This document shows, piece after piece, positions 7,179-17,008 of a stretch of DNA of 48,057 nucleotides. This DNA is from Bacteroidota bacterium (GTDB taxonomy: Bacteria; Bacteroidota; Ignavibacteria; Ignavibacteriales; Ignavibacteriaceae), in assembly GCA_021831685.1 (NCBI GenBank), contig JAKBMG010000172.1, positions 1 to 48,057 on the forward strand, written 5' to 3'. Below the pieces are notes generated by a model. It was not told where the DNA came from. It worked only from the letters and a program-made list of their open reading frames with translations, and made no database searches. Positions within the stretch are counted from its first letter, which is position 1. Each line of letters opens with the position of its first letter. Both the position numbers and the translations under genes were made by a program.

Positions 7179-7643
7179 ATGAAAATTATATTTTCAGTAA
7201 TTGCGCTTATTCTTTTCGCCGGGATAAGCGGTTGTGTTTCTAATAAAAAAATTGTAAATGAAAAGACAGCATTAGATCAAAATATTCCGCCCGGTCAATG
7301 TAGAATTGAAGCGCGTGTAATAAAAATCGATTCAACTCTTTTAAGCAGCTCCGTCAATGACCCTTGTTCAAAATCGCCTTGCGTAGCATGGATCAAAATA
7401 AAAGATATAATCGGTTACGGAGCCGGCAGCAGCGCCTTAAACAATGGGGATACTTTAAAGACAAAATTCGCTTTCACTTTAGCGCCGACTACCAAAGAAA
7501 CTTTTCCAAAACTAATTGAAAATCTTCCCGGCTTAACCGATGGTTCTACATTTGAAGCCGACATACAACTGCTTCCTTCAAATCCGTCAAGTAAAAACAA
7601 AGAAAAGATTTATTTGATTTATGGATATAAAAAAATCAACTAA
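7179..7643 (+). CDS. Small lipoprotein of unknown function
   Basis: The 154-residue product has a lipoprotein signal peptide, MKIIFSVIALILFAGISGC, with the acylated Cys at residue 19. The mature portion contains two closely spaced Cys (PCSKSPC) and phrases suggestive of a beta-barrel or OB-like fold (RIEARVIKID, AWIKIKDIIGYG, KIYLIYGYK). I do not assign a family. It lies 15 bp after the preceding lipoprotein gene and 38 bp before the BNR-repeat T9SS gene, which suggests co-transcription. Confidence 0.78.
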   Translation: MKIIFSVIALILFAGISGCVSNKKIVNEKTALDQNIPPGQCRIEARVIKIDSTLLSSSVNDPCSKSPCVAWIKIKDIIGYGAGSSALNNGDTLKTKFAFTLAPTTKETFPKLIENLPGLTDGSTFEADIQLLPSNPSSKNKEKIYLIYGYKKIN

Positions 7644-7681
7644 GATATTTTATAATAATTAATCTTTGAAAGGATATAATA

Positions 7682-10456
7682 ATGTATAAAAGAATTTTTT
7701 ACTTAAATATTATTCTTGCACTTCTAATTTCTTTTAGAATGGATTTTGCACAGAGTATTTTCGGAAAGAATAACGGCGCACAACCCACTTTTTATAATAA
7801 CTCATTTACTACCAAAGAAGATTTATCATCTCGAAGAAAATGGGAATTCATGAGATTAAGAGATCCATATACAAATGCTATCCCAACCAATATTTCCTTT
7901 TTGGAGCGTGAGTTTGCTAAAACTTTACCGGATGATAAAACAATGAGACTTCAAAAAGGAAGTGAATTATTTTCAACAACTGCGTGGACTAATAGAGGAC
8001 CTTATAATCAAGGCGGAAGATCAAGAGCGCTTGCTGTTGATGTTAACAATCCAAACATAATTTTAGCCGGCGGAACAACCGGAGGTATGTGGCGTTCAAC
8101 TGATAGAGGACTTAGCTGGACAAAAGTGACTCCGGCTAATGATACAGTTCAAACCGTTACTTGCGTTGTTCAAGATACAAGACAAGGAAAAACAAATATC
8201 TGGTATTACGGCACCGGCGAGTATGCTTCCAATTTAGAATTGCCCGGCAACGGCGCCGGGTTTACTACGTTTCTTGGGGATGGAATTTATAAATCAACTG
8301 ACGATGGAGTAAGCTGGACCCGTTTGGAATCTACTGCTCCTAATTATTCTCCAACTTTTGTTAATCCTTTTCAAATAGTTTGGAATATTGCGGTCGATAC
8401 TTCCAACAGCCAGCAGGATATTGTTTACGCCGCGGTTTATGGAGGGATATATCGCTCGACAGACGGCGGCACAGCCTGGAGTGCAGTCCTTGGAGATAAA
8501 AATAATACTTCCATTTATACTAATGTTGCTGTAACAAGCAAAGGGGATGTTTATGCTGCGTTAAGCAACGGCGCAACGCAAGGTATCTGGCATTCCACAG
8601 ACGGCGTTAATTGGACGGATATTACACCTCAAACTTTTCCTTCGGTTTATGCAAGAATTGTAATTGCAAACGCACCAACAAATTCGAATCTACTTTACAT
8701 CCTTGCTAACACACCAGGCAGCGGAAAACCGGGCGCGCCGGATAACGGCACAGATGATTATCATAGTCTATGGAAGTATGATGCGGCTTCAAATCAATGG
8801 ACAGATTTATCAGACAATTTACCGGACTGGTCGGGCAATGTTGGAGGTTACTCTTCACAAAGTAGCTACGATATGGTTATAAAAGTAAGCCCAAGCGATT
8901 CCAATTTTGTAATTATAGGCGGAACTAATTTATATAGAACTACAGACGGCTTTGCAACGAAAGTTGATTCCACAAATTGGATTGGCGGTTATTCGCCGGT
9001 AAATGATATTTCAAGCTACCCCAATCAGCATCCTGATGAACATGATCTTTTCTTTCTGCCTTCAGATACAAAAATTGTTTATTCAGCTAATGACGGCGGA
9101 GTAAGCTACACTAACGATGTAACTGCAAGCCAGGTAAATTGGACAAGCATGGATAACGGATTTTCTACAACTCAATTTTTTTCTGTTGCCCTTGACCATG
9201 CAACTCAAAATTCTCCTTTAATTGTGGGCGGTATGCAAGACAACGGAAATATGTTGGACACAACCTGGAATGCAAATTCAAACTGGTATGTTCTTCCTTA
9301 CGGCGGTGACGGATGTATTTCTGCCGTTGCAGACGGCGCGCAGTATATCTACTTCTCAACTCAAAACGGAAACATTATGGAAGGCAGGCTGTCCGATCAA
9401 CAAGGCGCTCTTATTAAACCTACCGGTGCAAGCGGATTTATGTTTGTTACTCCTTATGTGCTCGACCCTTCAGACAGCAAAATTATGTTCCTTGCCGCCG
9501 GTGTCCATATCTGGAGAAATTCAGACGTGCTTAGCATACCAATCGGAACAGACTCTACCACTTCAATTAACTGGACTGAGTTTACAAACATAAATACAAG
9601 CGCAGGTATTAGCGCACTTAGCGTATCGCTACAGCCATCGCATATTTTATATTACGGAACTAATAATGGAAAACTTTTTAAAGTAGCTAATGCTGATCAA
9701 GGCAATCCTTCTTCAACAGATATTACTGGAAATAATTTTCCGCAAGGATTTATTAACAGCATTTCCGTCGACCCGCAAAACGCAAATAATGTTATGGTGG
9801 CTTTTTCAAATTATAACATCATAAGTATTTTCTATACCAGCGACGGCGGAACAACATGGGATGCAGTTTCAGGTAATCTTGAACAAAACCCCGATGGAAC
9901 AGGAAACGGACCCTCTGTTCGTTCCGTAAAAATTCTAAACGTTAACGGAAGTAAAATATATTTTGCGGGGACAAGCACCGGACTGTACTCTACCGCAAGC
10001 TTAAACGGAACGTCAACTACCTGGGTACAACAAGGCGCGGATAATATCGGAATGGTTGACGCCGAAACAATAGACACAAGAGATTTAGACGGGACGGTTG
10101 TTGTCGGTACTTTTGGAAACGGTGTTTATAGTGCAAAGATACTTGTTACAGGCGTTAAGAACGAAAGCAATATCCCGCTTGCGTATACTCTTGATCAGAA
10201 TTATCCTAATCCGTTTAATCCTTCAACCAAGATTAGATTTAGCCTAGCCGCAAGTACAATTGTTTCCGTTAAAATCTTCAACTTGCTGGGGCAGGAGGTA
10301 AAAACACTTGTTAATAATGAAATGCAAGCCGGCTCTTACGAAGTAAATTGGAATGGCGATAATAATTTTGGGCAAAAAGTTTCAAGCGGAATTTATTTAT
10401 ATACCATCAATGCGGGTAAATTTATTCAATCCCAAAAGATGATACTCTTAAAATAA
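7682..10456 (+). CDS. Secreted BNR/sortilin-type beta-propeller protein with T9SS sorting domain
   Basis: The 924-residue protein has an N-terminal signal sequence (about residues 1-23, ending DFAQ). A long series of BNR/VPS10-like repeats follows, with repeated phrases such as GGMWRSTDRGLSW, GIYKSTDDGVSW, GIYRSTDGGTAW and IFYTSDGGTTW. These build sialidase- or sortilin-like beta-propellers. The final ~85 residues form a T9SS type A sorting domain (NYPNPFNPST, LLGQEVKTLV, GIYLYTINAG, KMILLK). It is probably exported by T9SS and cell-surface or secreted. The repeats carry no clear glycosidase signature that I can name, so an enzymatic role is not claimed. A GAAAGGATATAATA leader supports ATG 7682. 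Confidence 0.88.
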   Translation: MYKRIFYLNIILALLISFRMDFAQSIFGKNNGAQPTFYNNSFTTKEDLSSRRKWEFMRLRDPYTNAIPTNISFLEREFAKTLPDDKTMRLQKGSELFSTTAWTNRGPYNQGGRSRALAVDVNNPNIILAGGTTGGMWRSTDRGLSWTKVTPANDTVQTVTCVVQDTRQGKTNIWYYGTGEYASNLELPGNGAGFTTFLGDGIYKSTDDGVSWTRLESTAPNYSPTFVNPFQIVWNIAVDTSNSQQDIVYAAVYGGIYRSTDGGTAWSAVLGDKNNTSIYTNVAVTSKGDVYAALSNGATQGIWHSTDGVNWTDITPQTFPSVYARIVIANAPTNSNLLYILANTPGSGKPGAPDNGTDDYHSLWKYDAASNQWTDLSDNLPDWSGNVGGYSSQSSYDMVIKVSPSDSNFVIIGGTNLYRTTDGFATKVDSTNWIGGYSPVNDISSYPNQHPDEHDLFFLPSDTKIVYSANDGGVSYTNDVTASQVNWTSMDNGFSTTQFFSVALDHATQNSPLIVGGMQDNGNMLDTTWNANSNWYVLPYGGDGCISAVADGAQYIYFSTQNGNIMEGRLSDQQGALIKPTGASGFMFVTPYVLDPSDSKIMFLAAGVHIWRNSDVLSIPIGTDSTTSINWTEFTNINTSAGISALSVSLQPSHILYYGTNNGKLFKVANADQGNPSSTDITGNNFPQGFINSISVDPQNANNVMVAFSNYNIISIFYTSDGGTTWDAVSGNLEQNPDGTGNGPSVRSVKILNVNGSKIYFAGTSTGLYSTASLNGTSTTWVQQGADNIGMVDAETIDTRDLDGTVVVGTFGNGVYSAKILVTGVKNESNIPLAYTLDQNYPNPFNPSTKIRFSLAASTIVSVKIFNLLGQEVKTLVNNEMQAGSYEVNWNGDNNFGQKVSSGIYLYTINAGKFIQSQKMILLK

Positions 10457-10499
10457 TTTTTGCAAGAATATAAATTGAACAGCAGTATAAATGAACTCA

Positions 10500-11750
10500 T
10501 TAATAGACCTTCTCTTCCGATTTTTCTGAGTCAGCTGCATCAGCCTCTATATCACGAAGGTTTTTTTCCATAAATTCACCATCCGGAGTAAGGAGTTGCT
10601 TGTAATATTCATGCTGGATAACAAGGTTCATTATTTCGTTTGTGCCGGTCCAAATCATGATGAGTCTTGCGTCGCGCAGCAGTCTTTCGATCGGGAAAAC
10701 ACTTGTATATCCGATTCCCCCCATGACTTGCATGGCTTTATTTATAACTTCCCATGCGGTGTCAGTGGCAAATTTTTTCGATTCTGAGACGAGCCGTCGC
10801 TGCAATGACGCATCTACACTGCTGTCAATTGCCTGCGCCGTAGCATGAACTAACGCTCTGGCAGCATCTAATTTCGTTAAACTGTCGGCTATCATAAAAC
10901 TAACTGCCTCAAAGGATCGGATTTTCTGTCCAAAGGCTTTCCTCTTGTTGCTATAACGAGCGGCGATCTCGAGAGCAGCGCGAGCCATTCCTAAAGCTCC
11001 GGCAGCGCTTGTCATCCGCTCAGGTATCATCATCTGATTAAAAATTTCATTTGCATCGTTCTCCTTCCCAATGAGATTTTCTTTTGGGACTCTCACATCA
11101 CGAAAAACGATTCTCCCTGTCCCGCCTCCTCTTGTTCCCATCAATCCATAAAGGTGGTGTACTTCAACACCCATTTCCCTGTCAACAAGGAACGCACTCA
11201 TTGAATTTTTTCCTTTCGCATCATCCCGGGTGCGGGCATATATAAAAAAGTAGTCGGCTCCTTCAGCGCCTACAACGAATCTTTTCTGTCCGTTCAGGAT
11301 ATAATAATCGCCATCTCGTCTTGCGGTCGTCGTTACGCCGAAAAAGTCTGATCCGCCTCGTGGCTCCGTCAAACCTTCTGCCGCTGTCAATTTTCCTGCT
11401 ATCGTCGGGGCAAAATATTTCTCCTTTTGTTCCCGTGATCCGAACTTATTTATTGCTTCGCCGACTATGCTCACCAACGAGTAAAGGCAAGGCAATGCCG
11501 TCCCCAATACTCCGATTTCCTCCAGAGCTACCACTTCTTCTTTCCATCCCAATCCGCGCCCTCCATACTCTTGAGGAAATCTCAATCCCAATAATTTTCT
11601 CTGAGCAGCTTTCTCAATGAATTCCCTCGGATATCTCACTTTATCCGCATCAAGATCTAACAAAAGTTGACGCGGCACATCTTCCTTAACAAAAGCCCGC
11701 ATCTCAGACTGAATTTGCAATTGAATATCCGTGTAAATGTTCGGGTTCAT
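10500..11750 (-). CDS. Acyl-CoA dehydrogenase
   Basis: This FAD-dependent enzyme (416 residues) oxidises an acyl-CoA at the alpha-beta bond and passes electrons to an electron-transfer flavoprotein. The N-terminal helical domain has [13 protein letters not shown]. The middle beta-domain has [12 protein letters not shown] and LNGQKRFV. The C-terminal domain has [20 protein letters not shown] and [10 protein letters not shown]. The usual catalytic Glu of the medium-chain enzyme is replaced by T368 (IWTGT). E244 in MIPERM lies where isovaleryl-CoA and long-chain dehydrogenases carry their base, so activity is probably kept. GGAG precedes ATG 11750. It lies directly downstream of a truncated acyl-CoA ligase. 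The substrate is unknown; branched or long acyl chains are possible. Confidence 0.92.
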   Translation of the reverse strand: MNPNIYTDIQLQIQSEMRAFVKEDVPRQLLLDLDADKVRYPREFIEKAAQRKLLGLRFPQEYGGRGLGWKEEVVALEEIGVLGTALPCLYSLVSIVGEAINKFGSREQKEKYFAPTIAGKLTAAEGLTEPRGGSDFFGVTTTARRDGDYYILNGQKRFVVGAEGADYFFIYARTRDDAKGKNSMSAFLVDREMGVEVHHLYGLMGTRGGGTGRIVFRDVRVPKENLIGKENDANEIFNQMMIPERMTSAAGALGMARAALEIAARYSNKRKAFGQKIRSFEAVSFMIADSLTKLDAARALVHATAQAIDSSVDASLQRRLVSESKKFATDTAWEVINKAMQVMGGIGYTSVFPIERLLRDARLIMIWTGTNEIMNLVIQHEYYKQLLTPDGEFMEKNLRDIEADAADSEKSEEKVY

Positions 11751-11769
11751 GGCTTATCTCCAATATTAG

Positions 11770-11892
11770 TTAGATTTTTCGATTGGTGTCTTCCCTCAAT
11801 TTTTGGTATGTCATTTTTCCTTCAGTCCAGACTATTGCCTCTTTCCCGGGGAAGCGATCCGCAGCGAAATCCAAAACCTCGTACAAATTCAT
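11770..11892 (-). pseudogene. 5' stump of an AMP-dependent acyl-CoA synthetase
   Basis: A good ribosome-binding site (AGAGG) precedes ATG 11892, and the frame runs for only 40 codons. The start (MNLYEVLDFAADRFPGKEAI) and the following LTY-type phrase MTYQKLRED are the N-terminus of the acyl-CoA ligase (ANL) superfamily. These proteins normally have 500 or more residues with a YTSGTTG-like P-loop, which is absent here. The frame ends after NRKI, 20 bp before the acyl-CoA dehydrogenase start. The rest of the gene appears deleted. A short peptide may still be translated and couple expression to the dehydrogenase. Confidence 0.8.
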
Positions 11893-11924
11893 ACTTACCT
11901 CTTTTTTAATCTTTGAAACATATT

Positions 11925-13067
11925 TTAACATATTGATTGATATCCTCCGAGAATTCCATTTTTCGATAAAACGATCTGCCAAAGCTGATTTCGACTTCTT
12001 GCCCGAAACGCACCGGCGGAGGAAATTAAAAAATATTTCCACATTCTGTAAAAGCGTTCATCATACTTATCTTTAATTTTATTCCAACTGTTTTTAAAAT
12101 TATCGTACCAAGCCATTAATGTTTTATCGTAATCTGCGCCGATGTTGTGCCAATCCTCCATCACAAATAAACCTTCTATTGCTTTACCGAGTTGAGCTAC
12201 AGAAGGCAGCATACCGTTGGGGAAAATATATTTATGAGTCCAAGCGTCTGTGCTTTTTAAAGAGCGGACATCGCCAATTGTATGAAGTAAAAAAAGTCCG
12301 TTATCTTTTAAACATTTGTTAGCAATGCTAAAATATTCCCGGTAATTCTTATAGCCAACGTGTTCAATCATTCCAACGCTTACTATTCTATCAAACTTTT
12401 TCCGAAGGGACTCCTTTGGAGCATTCACATCGCGATAATCCATAAGCCGGAATTCAACAGGAAGACCCCCGCATAACTTTCTACCAAGCTCTACTTGCTC
12501 TTTTGAAACCGTAATTCCAACTGTCTCAACATTATATTTTTCAGCCGCATATTTACCAAAAGCTCCCCAGCCGCAACCAATATCGAGCACACGCATACCG
12601 GGTTCAAGATAAAGTTTTTTACAGATTAACTCTAATTTATTCTCTTGAGCTTCGTCCAATGTCTTTGCATCTTTCCAATAAGCGCAGCTGTAGTTCATCC
12701 GTTTATCGAGCATGTTTTGAAATAGTTCATTGCCTAAATCATAATGTCTTTCACCAACTTCAAAAGCTTTACGGCGGGATTGCATATTTATAAGATAAAA
12801 TCCGGCGAGCTGGAGGGCAACTTTGTAGTTCCTGCGCAATTTTTCTTGAAGATCTGCACGCACTATTCTAAATATTAATGCATCAATATTTTCCGCATCC
12901 CACCATCCGTCCATATAGGATTCGCCCATGCCTAATTCCACTTCCGTAATCGCACGCTTATAAAATCTTTCATCATATACTTGAATATCCCACGGATTGC
13001 TGCCATTAATTTTTACTCCCGCAAGTCCCAAAACCCTTTCAGTTAATTTTTGATATCGCGAACTCAT
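11925..13067 (-). CDS. cfa: Cyclopropane-fatty-acyl-phospholipid synthase
   Basis: The 380-residue SAM-dependent enzyme adds a methylene bridge to cis double bonds of membrane phospholipid acyl chains. The SAM loop LDIGCGWG is at residues 161-168. Family marks include GESYMDGWW, ERHYDLGNELF, MNYSCAYW, ERIVSVGMIEHVG-type text and the C-terminal AGAFRARSRNQLWQIV. I chose ATG 13067 over the longer frame to 13124. GGAG lies 5-6 bp upstream of this ATG, and MSSRYQKLTERVLGLAGVKI lines up with the normal N-terminus. The stump of an acyl-CoA ligase begins 32 bp downstream. The enzyme typically acts in stationary phase or membrane stress; its regulation here is not visible. Confidence 0.93.
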   Translation of the reverse strand: MSSRYQKLTERVLGLAGVKINGSNPWDIQVYDERFYKRAITEVELGMGESYMDGWWDAENIDALIFRIVRADLQEKLRRNYKVALQLAGFYLINMQSRRKAFEVGERHYDLGNELFQNMLDKRMNYSCAYWKDAKTLDEAQENKLELICKKLYLEPGMRVLDIGCGWGAFGKYAAEKYNVETVGITVSKEQVELGRKLCGGLPVEFRLMDYRDVNAPKESLRKKFDRIVSVGMIEHVGYKNYREYFSIANKCLKDNGLFLLHTIGDVRSLKSTDAWTHKYIFPNGMLPSVAQLGKAIEGLFVMEDWHNIGADYDKTLMAWYDNFKNSWNKIKDKYDERFYRMWKYFLISSAGAFRARSRNQLWQIVLSKNGILGGYQSIC

Positions 13068-13295
13068 AAATGCTCCACTGATATTTCTTGTTTGCTTCAA
13101 TCTCAACAGATACACCATGCACATTTTTCTTTGCTAAAGATAATAAATTTGCTTTCAGATTTCCATTCACTTGGGCATTTAGTTCTGCTGTCGTATTGTT
13201 TAAGGCAGGTTCTATGAATTCTTTCACAGTCGGCGCTTTAGCAGATAAAACCGGTATTAACCCTTAACTTAAAAACCATTCTATAACCTGTCTAA

Positions 13296-14057
13296 TTACT
13301 TCTTCCCGATAAAATCAAGTATTGCATTAATAAATGTCAGTGGGTGGGGTGGGCATCCCGGTATATATAAGTCAATTTTTATTTTGCTCAAAAAGCTTCG
13401 GTTTAATACTTCCGATTCTTCAAATACTCCCCCGCTTATAGTGCAAGCTCCAACCGCAATTACTATCTTCGGGCTGTTCACGCTTTTATAAGCGTCCATT
13501 AAAGCCGGAGCCATATTTTTCGTGATAGGACCTGTAATTACTATTCCGTCTGCATGTCGTGGAGAAGCCACAAAATCAATTCCAAATCTGCCCATGTCAA
13601 AATTTACATTTCCACAAGCAGCAAGCTCCATCTCACATCCGTTGCAGCCTCCGGCAGATACTTGCCGTAGCTTTAATGAGTGCCCAAATATTTTATGAAT
13701 TTCCTTTCTCGACTCAATCGCTTCCTTTTCGTAATCAGCAAATAAATTTCCCGAAGTAATTATTAATTTATTCCTTCCGGTGCTGCCCAATTTATATTCA
13801 TTCGTAAATTTAATTGCTCCCGCCTGACAAGCACTTTCACACTCTCCGCAGAATATACATTTACCCAAATCAATCGAAAGAGGATTTACTTTTATTGCGT
13901 TCGTCGGACAAACATTTTCGCAGTCTGAACAACCGCCGGCGCATTTTGACTCGTCAATTACCGGGTATCCTCGATGTGTAGATAAAATCTCTGCGTTTTT
14001 AATATCAGGAATTGCCTGGTAACCGTGCTGTCTTCTAAGTTTAATTAAGTCTAACAT
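13296..14057 (-). CDS. Ehr/HyfI-type small subunit: 2x[4Fe-4S] ferredoxin fused to NuoB-like domain
   Basis: This is the electron-transfer subunit (253 residues) of a group-4-hydrogenase-like membrane complex. The N-terminal ferredoxin part has C39, C43, C46, C50 and C67, C70, C73, C77, consistent with two [4Fe-4S] clusters. The NuoB/HycG-like part keeps four cluster ligands: C138 and C141 in GGCNGCEMEL, C205 in GACTISGG and C235 in PGCPPHP. Fusing the HycF-like and HycG-like modules is compact compared with E. coli Hyf. It is the last gene of the minus-strand operon, 17 bp after the large subunit. It probably passes electrons from a soluble donor towards the large subunit, whose metal site is altered. 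Confidence 0.88.
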   Translation of the reverse strand: MLDLIKLRRQHGYQAIPDIKNAEILSTHRGYPVIDESKCAGGCSDCENVCPTNAIKVNPLSIDLGKCIFCGECESACQAGAIKFTNEYKLGSTGRNKLIITSGNLFADYEKEAIESRKEIHKIFGHSLKLRQVSAGGCNGCEMELAACGNVNFDMGRFGIDFVASPRHADGIVITGPITKNMAPALMDAYKSVNSPKIVIAVGACTISGGVFEESEVLNRSFLSKIKIDLYIPGCPPHPLTFINAILDFIGKK

Positions 14058-14074
14058 TTTTACCTAAACTAATT

Positions 14075-15562
14075 TTACAAATCGAATCCACTGTAAGAAA
14101 GATTAAAGCTTTTATTGCATAAAGGGAAATCAGAAATTCCTTCATTCCGCACTGAAAGCGAAACAGCAAACCAATTATGAAACGAGGGATCCTTTATTTT
14201 TATTCTCTTAATTTTACTATCATTGCCGGTTAGAATAACATGAGCAATTTCACCGCGCCACCCTTCTACCATCGAAACAACTAATCTATTTGGCTCGAGT
14301 AGGAGTATAGCATTATTCGCCTTTCCCTCTGTAAAATTTCCCAATTGATCATTAATAATCTTTACCGATTGTTGTATCTCTATAAACCGAATGTAACTAC
14401 GCGCAAAAACATCACCCGAATCTAAGGTAAGCTTATGCACAGGAAAAAACTCATAAGCGCCGAACGGATGATCTGAACGTATATCAACAGCAACCCCGCT
14501 TGCTCTTGCAGAAGGTCCTACCATTCCAATTTCTAATGCTGTAGCCTTATCAACAACACCTGTCTTTTCAAACCGCTCTAAAACAGACGCTGAAGAAAAT
14601 AAAACCTCTGCGGCAAGAGCAGTCTCATCATTCACCTGATTTACAGTGGATGATATTTTCTCTCTAAGTTCCTGTGAAATATCAAAATTTACTCCACCCG
14701 GTATGATTAAGCTTCTACCAAAACGATTTCCGCATATTGCCATAGTTGTATTAATAATTCTCGTCCTGAGCGCACCAAAAACCGAGTTCCCCGTTAAATA
14801 TCCAACATCGTTTGAAAGAGCTGACAAGTCTCCTAAATGTATTGCAATTCTTTCTAACTCAAGAGCTATAGTACGTATTAACTTTGCCCTTCTGGGTATG
14901 GATGTATTGGCAAGTGATTCAATAGCTCGTGCAAATGTTCCGGAATGCCCTATTACGGTGTCACCCGCAATAGATTCAGAAAGCTTTTGAAGGTATATGG
15001 GACGAGCATTGTTTTTTACAAACAGTTCCTCTACTCCCCTATGCTGAAATCCAAGCTTTATTTCAAGATGATATATCTTTTCACCATGACAAGAAAATCT
15101 AAAATGTCCGGGTTCTATTATTCCTGCGTGAATTGGACCAACGCCTACTTCATGAACCTCCTCCCCCTTCATACTAAAAAACTCATAGGGAATTTCGGAA
15201 CTATCGATTCCCGCAATACCTTTTCGTAACGGCTTTAACCAGGGATGACCTTCCGGCTTTATCTTGTATTGCTCAAAAAATTCTCTTTCAAATAAATGAG
15301 CCGAAGGTATTTCTGGAGTGATTGATTGATATTCTTTTTGTGATGTAAACTTAGTTGAAGCGATAAAAAGCTTTGAAGCATTATCATCAGCGGCAATTGC
15401 ATACAGTACCACATCACCGTTTTCTGTATCCCCGAAAAATTGTACTAATCTTTTTCCGCCTTTAATTTTCTCTATTAATTGATCTCTTAAATCTTCTACC
15501 TTCAATCGCGGAATATCGTTTAACAAAACCGACTGAAGATTTTTTATTTCTATCCAGCTCAA
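14075..15562 (-). CDS. Ehr/HyfG-type large subunit (NuoC-NuoD fusion) lacking Ni-binding cysteines
   Basis: The 495-residue protein joins a NuoC-like N-terminus (HLFEREFFEQYKIKPEGHPWL) to a NuoD/HycE-like body (GPIHAGIIEPGHFRF, LGFQHRGVEEL). True NiFe hydrogenases have CGIC and DPCxxC here. In this protein the first motif reads AGDT (199-202) and the second reads DPSFHN (458-463), so all four Ni ligands are gone. That places it with energy-converting hydrogenase-related (Ehr) complexes rather than with H2-forming enzymes. It would still form the quinone- or substrate-facing part of a membrane oxidoreductase, but its reaction is unknown. It is encoded between the HyfF-like membrane subunit and the small subunit. 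Confidence 0.88.
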   Translation of the reverse strand: MSWIEIKNLQSVLLNDIPRLKVEDLRDQLIEKIKGGKRLVQFFGDTENGDVVLYAIAADDNASKLFIASTKFTSQKEYQSITPEIPSAHLFEREFFEQYKIKPEGHPWLKPLRKGIAGIDSSEIPYEFFSMKGEEVHEVGVGPIHAGIIEPGHFRFSCHGEKIYHLEIKLGFQHRGVEELFVKNNARPIYLQKLSESIAGDTVIGHSGTFARAIESLANTSIPRRAKLIRTIALELERIAIHLGDLSALSNDVGYLTGNSVFGALRTRIINTTMAICGNRFGRSLIIPGGVNFDISQELREKISSTVNQVNDETALAAEVLFSSASVLERFEKTGVVDKATALEIGMVGPSARASGVAVDIRSDHPFGAYEFFPVHKLTLDSGDVFARSYIRFIEIQQSVKIINDQLGNFTEGKANNAILLLEPNRLVVSMVEGWRGEIAHVILTGNDSKIKRIKIKDPSFHNWFAVSLSVRNEGISDFPLCNKSFNLSYSGFDL

Positions 15563-15575
15563 TTAAAACTCCAAA

Positions 15576-17006
15576 TTAATGAAAGAAACCGGCGGCATTA
15601 TTCAAAAGCGTAAACATTTGCTGCGGCATATTTATTCCGATTATCAATAGAATGAAAAGCAAAACTAACTGCGGAGCATAAGCGCTAAAACCTAATCTCT
15701 GGTCTTCCGGTTGTTCAGGTGATACTTCACCGAAAGCCATCTTAAATACTGTGCCGCCCATTCCAAACGTTATTATTATTAAAAATATAAAAAACGGTAT
15801 TGCAAGCCAGCTCAGTCCGCTTAACCAGAGGGCTTTGACTATTAGAAACTTACTTAAGAAAACTGGAAAAGGAGGCATCCCGATTATTGCCAGCGTTGAA
15901 GCAATCCATAGCCATCCGGTACGTGGATCTTTCTTTAACAATCCGTTAACGTCGTCAATCTTTTTACTTTTATACAAATGAAGAATATTTCCCGATGTTA
16001 AAAACAACGAAGCTTTTGATAAAGAGTGAGCAAGAATATGAAGCATTACTGCAAAGACGCCAAACTTTCCCAGCGATATTCCTATGAATATAATTCCCAT
16101 ATTTTCTATCGATGAATAGGCAAGCATTCGCTTGTAGTTTTTTAGCCTTAGCATAAATACTGCGCTAACCATTATCGATAGAAAACCTGTTAAAAGAAAA
16201 AGAAAGTTTGAGAAACTTTCTAAATGTGCGTGTATTAGAATTTCCTGCACCCGAATTAAACCGAGCAATGCGGAATTAAGCAGCGTACCTGATAGTAATG
16301 CGGATACTGGCGAAGGAGCCTCAGAGTGTGCATCCGGAAGCCAGGCATGTATAGGAGCTATTCCTATCTTTGTTCCAAGCCCTACAAATATAAAAGCAAA
16401 TGAAACTTTTAACCAGAATGGATTTATTTCTGCTGCCCGATTATATAAATCATTAAAGTAAAGAGAGTTTATGCTTCTGCTGCCGATTGAAAGAAGAATT
16501 ATTCCGACAAACGCCAGCGCTATTCCTATTGAACAGATAAAAACATATTTCCAAGCAGCCTCAAGCGACGATTTCTTCTTTTCAAAATAAATAAGTATTG
16601 CACTTGTCAATGTTGTTGCTTCTACAAATACCCATAACAATGCCAAATGTGTCGATAAAATTACTCCGGTCATTGCAGTAACAAATAAAAGAATCTCTAT
16701 AGTGTAAATCGATTCCTGCTTAGCATTCAAGTTGTGAGCTTTAAAGTAAAACAAGCTGTAAACCGAAACACTTGCAAACACAATAGTCATTACCGAGAAA
16801 AAGAAAATTCCGATAGAATCAAATTGAAAATATGATATCAACCAATTAGGAAGTATGTACCATTGAATATTTAACCATTGAGCGATAGTTATTAAAATAT
16901 AAACAATAGCAGTGCCGAGTAATGCAATACGATTGACAATTTTATTCTTAACAATCAAACTTATGACGCCGAATAACACTGGAATAAATAGCACTATACT
17001 TATCAT
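15576..17006 (-). CDS. HyfF/NuoN-like proton-translocating membrane subunit
   Basis: The 476-residue polytopic protein belongs to the Mrp antiporter/NuoL-M-N family. The helix with the essential Glu reads LLWVFVEATTL. The broken-helix region GLGTKIGIAPIHAWLPDAHS, followed by EAPSPVSALLSG, is the family hallmark. About 14 membrane segments are expected. It would form a proton or sodium channel of the complex. The gene follows the HyfE-like gene by 2 bp and precedes the large subunit by 13 bp on the minus strand, so expression should be tightly coupled. HyfF of hydrogenase-4 is the closest named relative I recognise; NuoN/NuoM annotation is also possible. Confidence 0.88.
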   Translation of the reverse strand: MISIVLFIPVLFGVISLIVKNKIVNRIALLGTAIVYILITIAQWLNIQWYILPNWLISYFQFDSIGIFFFSVMTIVFASVSVYSLFYFKAHNLNAKQESIYTIEILLFVTAMTGVILSTHLALLWVFVEATTLTSAILIYFEKKKSSLEAAWKYVFICSIGIALAFVGIILLSIGSRSINSLYFNDLYNRAAEINPFWLKVSFAFIFVGLGTKIGIAPIHAWLPDAHSEAPSPVSALLSGTLLNSALLGLIRVQEILIHAHLESFSNFLFLLTGFLSIMVSAVFMLRLKNYKRMLAYSSIENMGIIFIGISLGKFGVFAVMLHILAHSLSKASLFLTSGNILHLYKSKKIDDVNGLLKKDPRTGWLWIASTLAIIGMPPFPVFLSKFLIVKALWLSGLSWLAIPFFIFLIIITFGMGGTVFKMAFGEVSPEQPEDQRLGFSAYAPQLVLLFILLIIGINMPQQMFTLLNNAAGFFH

Positions 17007-17008
17007 CG

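Noticed and set aside
7682-10456. Sialidase assignment for the BNR-repeat protein
   Set aside because: BNR-like repeats are present, but I see no sialidase active-site signature. Sortilin-like propellers without enzyme activity are common in T9SS cargoes.
13039-13227. 62-codon minus-strand frame (GTG start) just upstream of cfa
   Set aside because: It overlaps the start of cfa, has no ribosome-binding site and shows no family that I recognise. It may be a relic, but there is no positive evidence.
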